Both the position numbers and the translations under genes were made by a program. The notes under the pieces were generated by a model. The model was not told where the DNA came from. It saw only the letters and a program-made list of their open reading frames with translations, and searched no databases. Source: Gemmobacter denitrificans (GTDB taxonomy: Bacteria; Pseudomonadota; Alphaproteobacteria; Rhodobacterales; Rhodobacteraceae). Taken from it: 64,000 nucleotides of DNA. The stretch's first letter is position 1; every line of letters starts with the position of its first letter. The stretch spans positions 41,565 through 105,564 of the forward strand of contig NZ_JBALHR010000013.1 in assembly GCF_036964905.1 (NCBI RefSeq). Reading direction: 5' to 3'. Below, piece by piece: positions 25,643 through 33,175 of this stretch.

Positions 25643-27087
25643 CGCGAGAGCGCCTCAGTCAGGATCGCCTTCAACTGATCGCGCAAGGCGTGGACCTGCG
25701 CCTCGGCCGCGTCCAGATCGGCCAGCAGGGTTTCGGGGTCGCCATGGTCATCGGCCACCGTATGGGGGTTCTTGATGTCGAGGTTATAGCCACGGGCCTT
25801 GATGTCGGCGGCGGAGACCTTCCACGCCTGCGGGCCTTCCTCGCGCCCAGCCCGCGCAGCCCCGCCCCACCATGCGGCGCAATCGGCCAGATGCTCCAGC
25901 CGGATCGGCTTGGTCATCGAATAGGCTTTCTGCCCCTCGGGCACGCGGTGTTCCCAATACCAGATATCCTGCGTGGGCTGGCCCTTTTCAAAGAACAGCA
26001 GGTTGGTGCCGATGGAGGCATAGGGTTTGAAGACCGAGTTCGGCAGCCGCACGATGGTGTGCAGGTTGCACTCCTCCATCAGGTGTTCTTTCAGCCGGGT
26101 CTTGATCCCCTCGCCGAAGAGCGACCCGTCGGGCAGCACCACGGCGGCGCGGCCACCGGGTTTCAGCAGGCGGATGATTAGGGCAAGGAACAGATCGGCG
26201 GTTTCGCGGGTGCGGAAGGTGGGGAAGTTACCTTCGATCCCGTCTTCCTCTTTCCCGCCAAAGGGCGGGTTGGTCAGGACGATGTCGACGCGTTCATCCT
26301 TGGTCCAGCTGACCAGCGGGCGGGCAAGGGTGTTGTCGTGGCGGACGAAGTTCGGCTCCTCCACCCCGTTAAGGAGCATGTTGGTGACGCAGAGCATGTG
26401 GGGCAGCGGTTTCTTTTCCACCGCGCGAAGGGAGGCCTGCATAAGCGCCTCATGTTCGGGCCGCTTGACGTAGGTGTCGCGCATATGGCGCATGGCGCAG
26501 GTCAAGAAGCCGCCGGTGCCGCAGGCGGGGTCGAAGATGATCTCGCCCGGCTTGGGGTCAATCTGCTGGACCATGAAAGCGGTCACAGCGCGCGGAGTGT
26601 AGTATTCGCCTGCGTTTCCGGCGTTCTGCAGGTCGTTCAGGATCTGTTCGTAGATGTCGCCGAAGTGCTGGCGTTCTGTCAGGTTGTTGAAATCCACCTC
26701 GTTGATCTTGTTGATCATCTGCCGCATGAGCTGGCCGGATTTCATGTAGTTGTAGGCGTCTTCGAACACGTCACGGACAACCTTGGCGCGGGGGCCCGCG
26801 GCTGCGGGCAGGGCCTTGAGGCGCGGGAAGAGGGTGAGGTTGACGAAGTCGAGCAGCGCCTCGCCCGTGATGCCTTCGGGATCGGCCGCCCAGGCGCGCC
26901 ACTGCAGATCGGCCGGGATGGGCGAGGTGTAGGCGTCCTTGGTGAGTTCCAGTTCCTGATCCTGATCGTCGATGATCTTGAGGAAGAACATCCAGCACAG
27001 TTGGCTGATGCGCTGGGCGTCACCGTCGACGCCGGTGTCCTTGCGCATGATGTCCTGGATGGATTTGACGAGGGTGCGGACGGACAT
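25639..27087 (-). CDS. hsdM: Type I restriction enzyme, M subunit (second system)
   Basis: A 482-aa N6-adenine methyltransferase, close to the standard HsdM size and much shorter than the first system's M subunit. Motifs: HsdM N-terminal helices (LCWMFFLKIIDDQDQELEL), the entry motif AGEYYTPRAV near residue 157, SAM motif FDPACGTGGFL near 184 and catalytic NPPFGG near 273. The C-terminal part is a coil (DLDAAEAQVHALRDQLKAIL). It belongs to a different type I subfamily from the 4237-6741 protein. Operon order here is hsdR, unknown gene, hsdM, hsdS, DUF3800, unknown gene. Confidence 0.95.
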   Translation of the reverse strand: MSVRTLVKSIQDIMRKDTGVDGDAQRISQLCWMFFLKIIDDQDQELELTKDAYTSPIPADLQWRAWAADPEGITGEALLDFVNLTLFPRLKALPAAAGPRAKVVRDVFEDAYNYMKSGQLMRQMINKINEVDFNNLTERQHFGDIYEQILNDLQNAGNAGEYYTPRAVTAFMVQQIDPKPGEIIFDPACGTGGFLTCAMRHMRDTYVKRPEHEALMQASLRAVEKKPLPHMLCVTNMLLNGVEEPNFVRHDNTLARPLVSWTKDERVDIVLTNPPFGGKEEDGIEGNFPTFRTRETADLFLALIIRLLKPGGRAAVVLPDGSLFGEGIKTRLKEHLMEECNLHTIVRLPNSVFKPYASIGTNLLFFEKGQPTQDIWYWEHRVPEGQKAYSMTKPIRLEHLADCAAWWGGAARAGREEGPQAWKVSAADIKARGYNLDIKNPHTVADDHGDPETLLADLDAAEAQVHALRDQLKAILTEALSR

Positions 27088-27097
27088 TCTTGGTCTT

Positions 27098-27820
27098 TCA
27101 GATGTTCTTGTTTGCGGCGATCTTCGCCAGGAAGTCTTGCCAGAGGCTGTAGGCTATGGCCTGCTCCTGACCAGCGATTGCACCGTTTCGCAAGAGCTCA
27201 AGCGGGTACCAACGGTCATTCTTTTCTTTATAGAGGTACCGTTGATAGACGTTTCCTGTATGGGCTTTGCGCCAAGGCTCAAAGACTTCAGAAAGTAGCG
27301 TAAAGGCGTGGTTGAGGCTTATTGCTGCTTCGTCAGTGATGCCATCTGGCAGCGATATCTGTGACGACTGTAGGCCAGCAGACTCGCGCCCCTCAATGAG
27401 CAACCACAAGCCACCCGACTGAGTTTCAAACTTTGCTTTATGCCTGTCTGTCGGATTTCCAATAGCCACCTTTACGAAAGAAGGCTGACCCGCACTCCAA
27501 TTATCAATGAACTCAGTTGCAATTGAATCACGCATTGCATTCCACGGGATGAGGTGTACTTTCGATTTTTCCGATATGCCTTTGTCATCCTTCGTGACCA
27601 CATAGGCGAGAAGCTCGGCTCCCTCCTCTAGAATCCTTATACTTGCCTTTGTCTTCATTCTTTCGAGAAACTTGGGATCAACGATTGCCTTCGCAGGGAC
27701 AATAAGTTCACCCTCGGTACCGTTTCCGACGGGAACCTTGCCTCCGTAGGCAAACTCCCACTCGCCATCGACGAGTTTAACCGGAACACGAATTGACTGC
27801 TCTGGGGTAACCTTTTTCAC
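27098..27820 (-). CDS. Hypothetical protein inserted between hsdR and hsdM
   Basis: A 240-aa protein of unknown family. The N-terminal 110 residues are beta-rich with a leading IRVPVKLVDGEWEFAYGGKV; a second part includes HLIPWNAMRDSIATEFIDNW, LWLLIEGRESAGL and a C-terminal helical stretch (WYPLELLRNGAIAGQEQAIA). Its start overlaps the hsdR stop by 4 bp and its own stop lies 10 bp before hsdM, so it is a genuine operon member. GC is lower than in hsdM. Possibilities are a regulator of restriction or an anti-restriction safeguard; no motif decides. Confidence 0.8.
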   Translation of the reverse strand: MKKVTPEQSIRVPVKLVDGEWEFAYGGKVPVGNGTEGELIVPAKAIVDPKFLERMKTKASIRILEEGAELLAYVVTKDDKGISEKSKVHLIPWNAMRDSIATEFIDNWSAGQPSFVKVAIGNPTDRHKAKFETQSGGLWLLIEGRESAGLQSSQISLPDGITDEAAISLNHAFTLLSEVFEPWRKAHTGNVYQRYLYKEKNDRWYPLELLRNGAIAGQEQAIAYSLWQDFLAKIAANKNI

Positions 27821-30273
27821 GCACTTTCCTCGTAGATGGCAGATTGCAGGTCGCGCACGGCCTGTTCGAACCCGGGTTTTCCCCCAAAGGCGCGGATGAG
27901 TTCGACAACACTTCCCATCCCGCTGAAGGGCGCGATTTTCAGCACGCCGGGGTCATCGAGATTCATCACCCCTTCATCGGCGTACTTGGCCAGAAGCGCT
28001 TCCAGAACGGCACGCGCCTGGGGGCCGAACTTGGTGAAGACATCGCGCTTCTTGACATTCTCGGCCCGTTCCTGCCGGGTCAACGGTTTGGCGTCAAAGG
28101 CGATGTGGCAGATCAAGTCGAAGGGATCGAGGTCACGGCCAAGCTCGGCCGCGATCATATCCAGCGGCAGACCTTCGGCTTCCAGTTCCTCGACCACCGC
28201 CTCTTTGCGCTGTTCGCTGTTCCAGCGCTTGAGGAAGGCGTCAAGGCTTGAGAACTGCTTCTGCAAAGCCTTGCGTGTGTAGTCGCGCAAGGACTCCGTG
28301 ACCAGCTTGCCGCTTTCATCAAGGTATTCGACCCGTTCAGCCACGATCTGAGCCCCTACCCCGTCCACATAGACCTTGCGGATAGGATTGCCCATCGGCC
28401 CGGCGCCAGCCATCGGATCGACCGGATCGATCAGAACAGTCTCGTCAGTGCCGGGTTCGGGCGACAGGGGTTCACCATCATCACCCGTCTGAGGCGCATC
28501 GTCCGGCGGGGTAATCGGATCATCCCGGCCGGGCTGGTAGATTTGCACCGGCTCGCCATCAAACTCCGGGTCAGCGAAATGGCTGGTCGAACCGCGGAAA
28601 TCCATCAAGGTGAAATAGAGCTTCTGGGTGTCTTCATGCACCCGGGTGCCGCGGCCGACGATCTGCTTGAACTCAGTCATCGAGCCGACTTCGCGGTCAA
28701 GGACGATCAGGCGGCAGGTCTGGGCATCGACGCCGGTCGACAAAAGGCGCGAGGTGGTCACGACGACTGGATAGGCAGCTTCGGGATCAATGAAGTTGCC
28801 AAGCTGATCGAGGCCCTCCTTGTCATTCCCCGTGATCCGCATGACGTAGCGATGGTTTTGGGCCACGAGATCAGCGTTTTCGTTGATCAGCGCCTGGCGC
28901 ATGCGGGCCGCGTGTTCCTGATCGACACAAAAGACGATCGTCTTCGCCATCCGGTCGCCGCTCTGCTTCAGGAAATCGGTGACCTTCTGGGCGACAAGCT
29001 TGGTGCGGTCGTCAAGCACCAGCGTGCGATCGAAGTCCTTGGTGTTGTAGATGCGATCTTCGACCTCTTCGCCGTCACGGTCCAGTTGCCCTTGAACCGG
29101 GCGATAACCCTGAACGTCGCGATCGATATGAACTTTGATCACCTTGTATGGGGCAAGGAAGCCATCTCGGATGCCCTGCTTCAGGGAATAGCTGTAAACC
29201 GGCGCCCCGAAGTAGTCGATGTTCGAGGCATACTCGGTTTCCTTGGGCGTGGCAGTCAGACCGATCTGAGTCGCTGCGGAAAAGTGATCAAGGATTTCGC
29301 GCCAGGCAGAGTCATCTGCGGCGCTGCCTCGGTGGCACTCGTCGATGACTATGAGATCGAAGAAGTCCGGCGAAAACTCCTTGTAAAGCTTCTGGCTTTC
29401 ATCCGGGCCTGTGATCGCTTGATAGAGGCCCAGATAGATTTCATAGGACGTGTCGATCCGGCGTTTTTTGTCCAGGGCCAGCGTCAGATCGGTGAGGGTG
29501 CCATCCGCCCGCTCAATGGTCTTTGACTGGGTGGACAGCTTCGCCATGCTGCCTGCGAACGGCCGAAAATCGTTAACCATCGTTTGGTCGATCAGCACGT
29601 TTCGATCGGCCAGAAACAGGATACGCTTCTTCTGGCCAGCCTTCCAAAGCCGCCAAATGATTTGGAACGCCGTATAGGTTTTGCCTGTGCCTGTCGCCAT
29701 GACCAACAAGACCCGATCTTGTCCTTTGGCAATGGCTTCGATCGCCGCATTCACAGCGTTGACCTGATAATAGCGTGGAGACTTCCCGCTACCGTCGTCA
29801 AAATAGTCCTGCAATGTAACCGCAGCGGCTTTGTCGGAAAGCCCTTTCCAAGCCCGGTAGCGCGCCCAAAGGTCAGCAGGTGAAGGGAATTCATCCAGCG
29901 CGAGCGTCGTTTCGGGCGCTGGGCTCAGCCCCGTGCGGTCATGAAACACGAAACCGTCACCGTTCGATGAGAACACAAACGGAATTCCCAAGGTCTCAGC
30001 ATACTCAAGCCCTTGCTGCATCCCCGCTGCAACAGGCAAGGAGTTCTCTTTGGCTTCAATGATTGCAATCGGAATGTTCGGCTTTACCGACAGAATATAA
30101 TCGGCGCGCTTTCCCTTTCCGCGGCTTACCAGTTTGCCCCGAACAATAATGCGCCCCTTGGTAAAGCTGACCTCTTCTCGGATTTGCGTGATTTCATCCC
30201 ATCCAGCATTGCGCAGGGCGGGCGTAATGAACTTTGTGCAAATGTCACGCTCACTGAGCGATCGCTTCTCCAT
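27817..30273 (-). CDS. hsdR: Type I restriction enzyme, R subunit (second system)
   Basis: An 818-aa restriction and translocase subunit. The N-terminal nuclease domain has RADYILSVKPNIPIAIIEAK (about 57-76), giving Asp and ExK of the PD-(D/E)XK core. The first helicase domain has Walker A MATGTGKTYTAF near residue 197 and the DEAD-like box VIDECHRGSA near 310 (DECH); the second has VGRGTRVHEDTQK near 533. It lacks the longer C terminus of EcoR124-type subunits. It begins the operon at 30273; the 159 bp upstream separate it from the integrase stop. Not closely related to the R subunit at 1-2936. Confidence 0.95.
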   Translation of the reverse strand: MEKRSLSERDICTKFITPALRNAGWDEITQIREEVSFTKGRIIVRGKLVSRGKGKRADYILSVKPNIPIAIIEAKENSLPVAAGMQQGLEYAETLGIPFVFSSNGDGFVFHDRTGLSPAPETTLALDEFPSPADLWARYRAWKGLSDKAAAVTLQDYFDDGSGKSPRYYQVNAVNAAIEAIAKGQDRVLLVMATGTGKTYTAFQIIWRLWKAGQKKRILFLADRNVLIDQTMVNDFRPFAGSMAKLSTQSKTIERADGTLTDLTLALDKKRRIDTSYEIYLGLYQAITGPDESQKLYKEFSPDFFDLIVIDECHRGSAADDSAWREILDHFSAATQIGLTATPKETEYASNIDYFGAPVYSYSLKQGIRDGFLAPYKVIKVHIDRDVQGYRPVQGQLDRDGEEVEDRIYNTKDFDRTLVLDDRTKLVAQKVTDFLKQSGDRMAKTIVFCVDQEHAARMRQALINENADLVAQNHRYVMRITGNDKEGLDQLGNFIDPEAAYPVVVTTSRLLSTGVDAQTCRLIVLDREVGSMTEFKQIVGRGTRVHEDTQKLYFTLMDFRGSTSHFADPEFDGEPVQIYQPGRDDPITPPDDAPQTGDDGEPLSPEPGTDETVLIDPVDPMAGAGPMGNPIRKVYVDGVGAQIVAERVEYLDESGKLVTESLRDYTRKALQKQFSSLDAFLKRWNSEQRKEAVVEELEAEGLPLDMIAAELGRDLDPFDLICHIAFDAKPLTRQERAENVKKRDVFTKFGPQARAVLEALLAKYADEGVMNLDDPGVLKIAPFSGMGSVVELIRAFGGKPGFEQAVRDLQSAIYEESA

Positions 30274-30432
30274 GCGGTCCTGTCCTCGCAGCGCGACGCA
30301 CCGTTACAGCGGTAAATCGGATAAGTGCCTTGATACGCTAGCATAAGCGGAGTTCAGACCGCGCGGCAACGCACAAAGGCGTCGCCAGTCGCGTTATGGT
30401 GGTATGTTTCCCGTCAATGACGGTGCTGCTCT

Positions 30433-31662
30433 TTACTCCCCCACCACCCTAAGCCTCGGCTTCAGCATCTCGCCCACGGCGTTGACCCCGGCCCGCAGGG
30501 GCGCGTCGATCAGGTGGGCGTAGCGTTGCGTCGTGCCGATCTGGGTGTGGCCCAGGAGGCGGCCGATCATTTCTAGCGAGGCGCCGCCGGAGACCAACAG
30601 GGAGGCGAAGGTGTGGCGCAGGTCGTGGATGCGGACGTCGGGGATCTGGGCGACCTTTTGCATCTTCGGCCAGAAACGCTTGGGATCGCCGACCGGCTGG
30701 TCAGGCACGTCGCCGGGGAACAGGAACGGGCAACCCTTGGGGACGATGTCGCGCCGCAGCCGGATCAGCGCGACGGCCTCGTGCGAGATCGGCACGCGGT
30801 GGATGCGGCGCTGCTTGGTGTAGGCGGCCTGCTTGGTCCAGATGGCCAGATCGAGATTGAACTGGTCGAAGGTGGCCGTCCGGACCTCGCCCAGCCGTGC
30901 GCCGGTCAGCATGCAGAGGCGAATGATGCTGGCGGCGCGCTGGTCTTCGTCGACGGCCAGGGCGTTCGCCAGGCGTTCGATTTCTTCGAAGGAGAGGAAC
31001 CGATCGCGGGCCACCTCGGGGCGGCGGCGGAACCCGAAGGCCGGGTTGTCGGTGCGCATCTTCCATAGCATGGCCAGATTGAACATCTTGCGCAGCATCT
31101 CCCCAGCCCGGTTTGCCCTCACCGGCGTAGGCTTGGGCGGGGCCAGTTTTTTGCGCCGTTTCTGGGTGGGTTTCTTCTTCGACGGCCGGGCCCGCCCGGC
31201 CGCGATCTTGGTCAGGAGGCGATCGACATCGGTGGGCGTGATGTCCGCCACCTTGCGGTTCTTCCATTCCGGCAGAACCAGCTTTTCAAGCATGCTCTTC
31301 TGGTCCGAAGCGTTGGTCTTGGCCAGCTTCGGCAGATGTTCTTCGATGAACCGCTCGGCCAGTTCCTTGACCGTCGGCGCGCCGCGGGCAGCCTTGCGGG
31401 TGTCGAGCGGGTCTTCCCCGCGATCGATTTCGCGGATCAGGCGCTTCGCTTCATCTCGGGCGGCCGAGACCGACCATGTCGGCCAAACCCCGATCGTGAA
31501 GCGCTTCTGCTGGCCCGCGATGCGGTAGATCAGGACGAAGCCCTTGCGCCCGGTGGTATAGACGCAGAGCCCGAAACCGGGGGTATCCTCATCGAAGAGG
31601 ACGTATTTGCGGCTACCGATTTCGGCAGCCTTTACAACGCGTTCTGAGAGTTTTGCCTTCAT
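30433..31662 (-). CDS. int: Tyrosine-type integrase (P4-like, arm-binding domain DUF4102)
   Basis: A 409-aa site-specific recombinase. The N-terminal arm-binding domain (DEDTPGFGLCVYTTGRKGFV, residues 24-43) is of DUF4102 type, followed by a core-binding domain and a basic Lys/Pro-rich linker (KKKPTQKRRKKLAPPKP). Catalytic residues are in place: Arg in LTGARLGEVR near 254, HDLRHTFASLL near 345, GHTQIGTTQRYAH near 375-387 with the nucleophilic Tyr. P4-type integrases often use tRNA genes, matching the tRNA-fMet att sites at 19124 and 63894. Curiously it is 11 kb from the nearest att site, with the accessory island in between. It reads towards the island. Confidence 0.95.
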   Translation of the reverse strand: MKAKLSERVVKAAEIGSRKYVLFDEDTPGFGLCVYTTGRKGFVLIYRIAGQQKRFTIGVWPTWSVSAARDEAKRLIREIDRGEDPLDTRKAARGAPTVKELAERFIEEHLPKLAKTNASDQKSMLEKLVLPEWKNRKVADITPTDVDRLLTKIAAGRARPSKKKPTQKRRKKLAPPKPTPVRANRAGEMLRKMFNLAMLWKMRTDNPAFGFRRRPEVARDRFLSFEEIERLANALAVDEDQRAASIIRLCMLTGARLGEVRTATFDQFNLDLAIWTKQAAYTKQRRIHRVPISHEAVALIRLRRDIVPKGCPFLFPGDVPDQPVGDPKRFWPKMQKVAQIPDVRIHDLRHTFASLLVSGGASLEMIGRLLGHTQIGTTQRYAHLIDAPLRAGVNAVGEMLKPRLRVVGE

Positions 31663-31725
31663 GTGACGCTCCTTTCACCCGCAGTCAGCGACGACCCGCG
31701 GCGCGGAGCAATGTCTCATTCGGGG

Positions 31726-31781
31726 TCAACCGGCGCAGAGGCGGAAACCGGCGGAAAGGTCTGGGCAATTACGCCGGTCAG
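31726..31781. repeat. Inverted repeat, left copy, with ACCGGCG words
   Basis: About 56 bp containing AACCGGCG, AGAGGCGGAAACCGGCGGAA and AATTACGCCGGTCA. The reverse complement of 32588-32643 reproduces it with only a few differences. The pair flanks the gene at 31805-32398 and borders the integrase promoter, so these are candidate binding sites for a phage regulator or recombination-directionality factor. Confidence 0.7.
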
Positions 31782-31804
31782 GTCGGCGCTGGGCGGGGTG
31801 CTGG

Positions 31805-32398
31805 CTATTCGGGGCGAAGCCTGCCCCAGAAGCCTCTGATCTTCTTGCGGATTGTCGAAGGATCAGGTGCATCCCCGTTGACCGACCGGTCGAGGAACCA
31901 TTCGACCATGTCGTCGATCAGCTCCTTCTGCTTCTCAGGAAGGCCCTTGTCATGCATCCGGCAGATGATCTCGCAGTAGAACCCGTCCCAGTCGTATCGG
32001 GTTTGTGCCCCCGGGCCGGACACGACTCGACGGACAAGGCCATTCTCGTCTTCGAACCGCTCCACCTCCGCGGTCGCGACAAGCACATCGGCCGCCATGA
32101 TTTTCACGCCGTCTGGCGGGGAGACGATCGCCAGCATCTTGCTGCAACTGGGAGGGCGAGCCCGCCGGATGAACACGTGCCGTTCGGCATCGCCATAGGA
32201 GCGGAACAGCGGACGGGCGTGCCCGGCGCGAATGGCCGCGTAATCGGCCTCCTCGCCGCCTTCGAATTCAGCATGTGGCAGCGCCACGATCAGTTCGATC
32301 CGGCCGTTCATGGCCCATTCGATGATCTGGAGCGGAGCGACCTCCCAGCGCACGGACAAATCGCCAACAGAATAGAAATCCCTGGGCGGAAACCCCAT
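31805..32398 (-). CDS. Hypothetical phage control-region protein
   Basis: A 197-aa protein of unknown family, starting MGFPPRDFYSVGDLSVRWEV at 32398 with GGGAGG upstream. The first 45 residues resemble a helix-turn-helix or excisionase-like segment (YSVGDLSVRWEVAPLQIIEW), which would suit a regulator next to int. The C-terminal half contains EIICRMHDKGLPEKQKELID and TIRKKIRGFWGRLRP, typical of short control-region proteins in alphaproteobacterial prophages. It is divergent from the next HTH gene and flanked by the inverted repeats. Regulator is the likeliest role; not proven. Confidence 0.72.
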   Translation of the reverse strand: MGFPPRDFYSVGDLSVRWEVAPLQIIEWAMNGRIELIVALPHAEFEGGEEADYAAIRAGHARPLFRSYGDAERHVFIRRARPPSCSKMLAIVSPPDGVKIMAADVLVATAEVERFEDENGLVRRVVSGPGAQTRYDWDGFYCEIICRMHDKGLPEKQKELIDDMVEWFLDRSVNGDAPDPSTIRKKIRGFWGRLRPE

Positions 32399-32712
32399 CA
32401 CCTGCCTCCCGTCACCGCCCTCCTTTCTCCAGCCCCTGAACGCACAGGGGCCGTGCACCTCGCCCTTCGGGGCGCGGCGACGTTGTGGCGAATCTGTTGT
32501 GAACTGCTCTCCTTCAGATTGTCATAAACCCGTCGCCAATCAAGCCGGTTGCAGCACGCGTTTTGCCGGTTGAACTACGGTCCAGCGTGACCGGCGTAAT
32601 TCCCTTTTCCTTTCCGCCGGTTTCCGCCTCTTCGCCGGTCCCTGCCGTGTGCTTGCCTCTCCTGGCCGATGACCGGCCCCGATCCCCGGGGCGGCGGCGC
32701 GAGGAGAAACTC
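32399..32712. promoter_or_regulatory. Divergent phage control region
   Basis: A 314-bp gene-free region between the minus-strand regulator-like gene and the plus-strand HTH gene, containing the right inverted repeat with its CGCCGGT words. It is where lysogeny/lytic promoters and operators would be expected. I cannot assign individual -35/-10 boxes with confidence. Confidence 0.5.
32588..32643. repeat. Inverted repeat, right copy
   Basis: Contains GACCGGCGTAATT, TTCCGCCGGTTTCCGCCTCT and CGCCGGTCC, the inverse of 31726-31781. Spacing of the CCGGCG cores is kept between copies, which suggests protein binding rather than chance. Confidence 0.7.
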
Positions 32713-32967
32713 ATGGATACCAATCCCTTGAAGGACGCGGGCGCCGATCCGGCGCTGCTGGATGGCTGGCTTGACCGAGCGGAATTGGCCCGGCAGCTCG
32801 CCCTTTCCGTCGACACGTTGCAGCGCTGGGAGACCCGGCGCGTGGGGCCGCCCTGCGTCCGCGTCGGCCGCAAAGTGCTCTACCGGAAGGAGGCTGTCCG
32901 CGACTGGCTGAAGGAGCAGGAAGCCCGCAAGACCGGCCAGCACAAGGCCGTGGCCGGGCGGCGCTGA
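32713..32967 (+). CDS. Helix-turn-helix DNA-binding protein (MerR/excisionase-like)
   Basis: An 84-aa small DNA-binding protein. The core WLDRAELARQLALSVDTLQR (about residues 17-36) is the helix-turn-helix of AlpA/MerR-like proteins, followed by a wing with PPCVRVGRKVLYRKEAVRDW (46-65) typical of 'helix-turn-helix domain-containing' excisionase relatives. ATG at 32713 after GAGGAGAAACTC. First gene of the rightward early operon; it could direct excision or control early transcription. Confidence 0.82.
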   Translation: MDTNPLKDAGADPALLDGWLDRAELARQLALSVDTLQRWETRRVGPPCVRVGRKVLYRKEAVRDWLKEQEARKTGQHKAVAGRR

Positions 32968-32968
32968 G

Positions 32969-33175
32969 ATGGGGGCGCCGATGACCAAAATCACCCCCGA
33001 AGGCCGCTTCCCAGTCTCTGCCCTGATCGCCGAAGCCCAGCGCGAACTTGACCTGCGGCGCCAGTTCTACTGGGCGCGGGTTCGGGCCGGAAAGATGCGC
33101 CAGGACGATGCGCATCTGCGGATCGCGCTGATGGAGGCGATCGTGAAGCGGCTGACGGTGACGGCCGCGCTATGA
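32969..33175 (+). CDS. Small hypothetical phage early protein
   Basis: A 68-aa protein (MGAPMTKITPEGRFPVSALI...), helical with many Arg residues (ALIAEAQRELDLRRQFYWAR, DDAHLRIALMEAIVKRL). The ATG at 32969 follows the preceding stop by one base; an ATG at 32981 is also possible. It overlaps the start of the next gene by 4 bp, placing it in the early operon. No function apparent. Confidence 0.65.
   Translation: MGAPMTKITPEGRFPVSALIAEAQRELDLRRQFYWARVRAGKMRQDDAHLRIALMEAIVKRLTVTAAL

Noticed and set aside
30274..30432. A tRNA-type attachment site next to the integrase
   Set aside because: No stretch resembling tRNA-fMet or the 17-bp motif is present between hsdR and int, so I do not place attL here.
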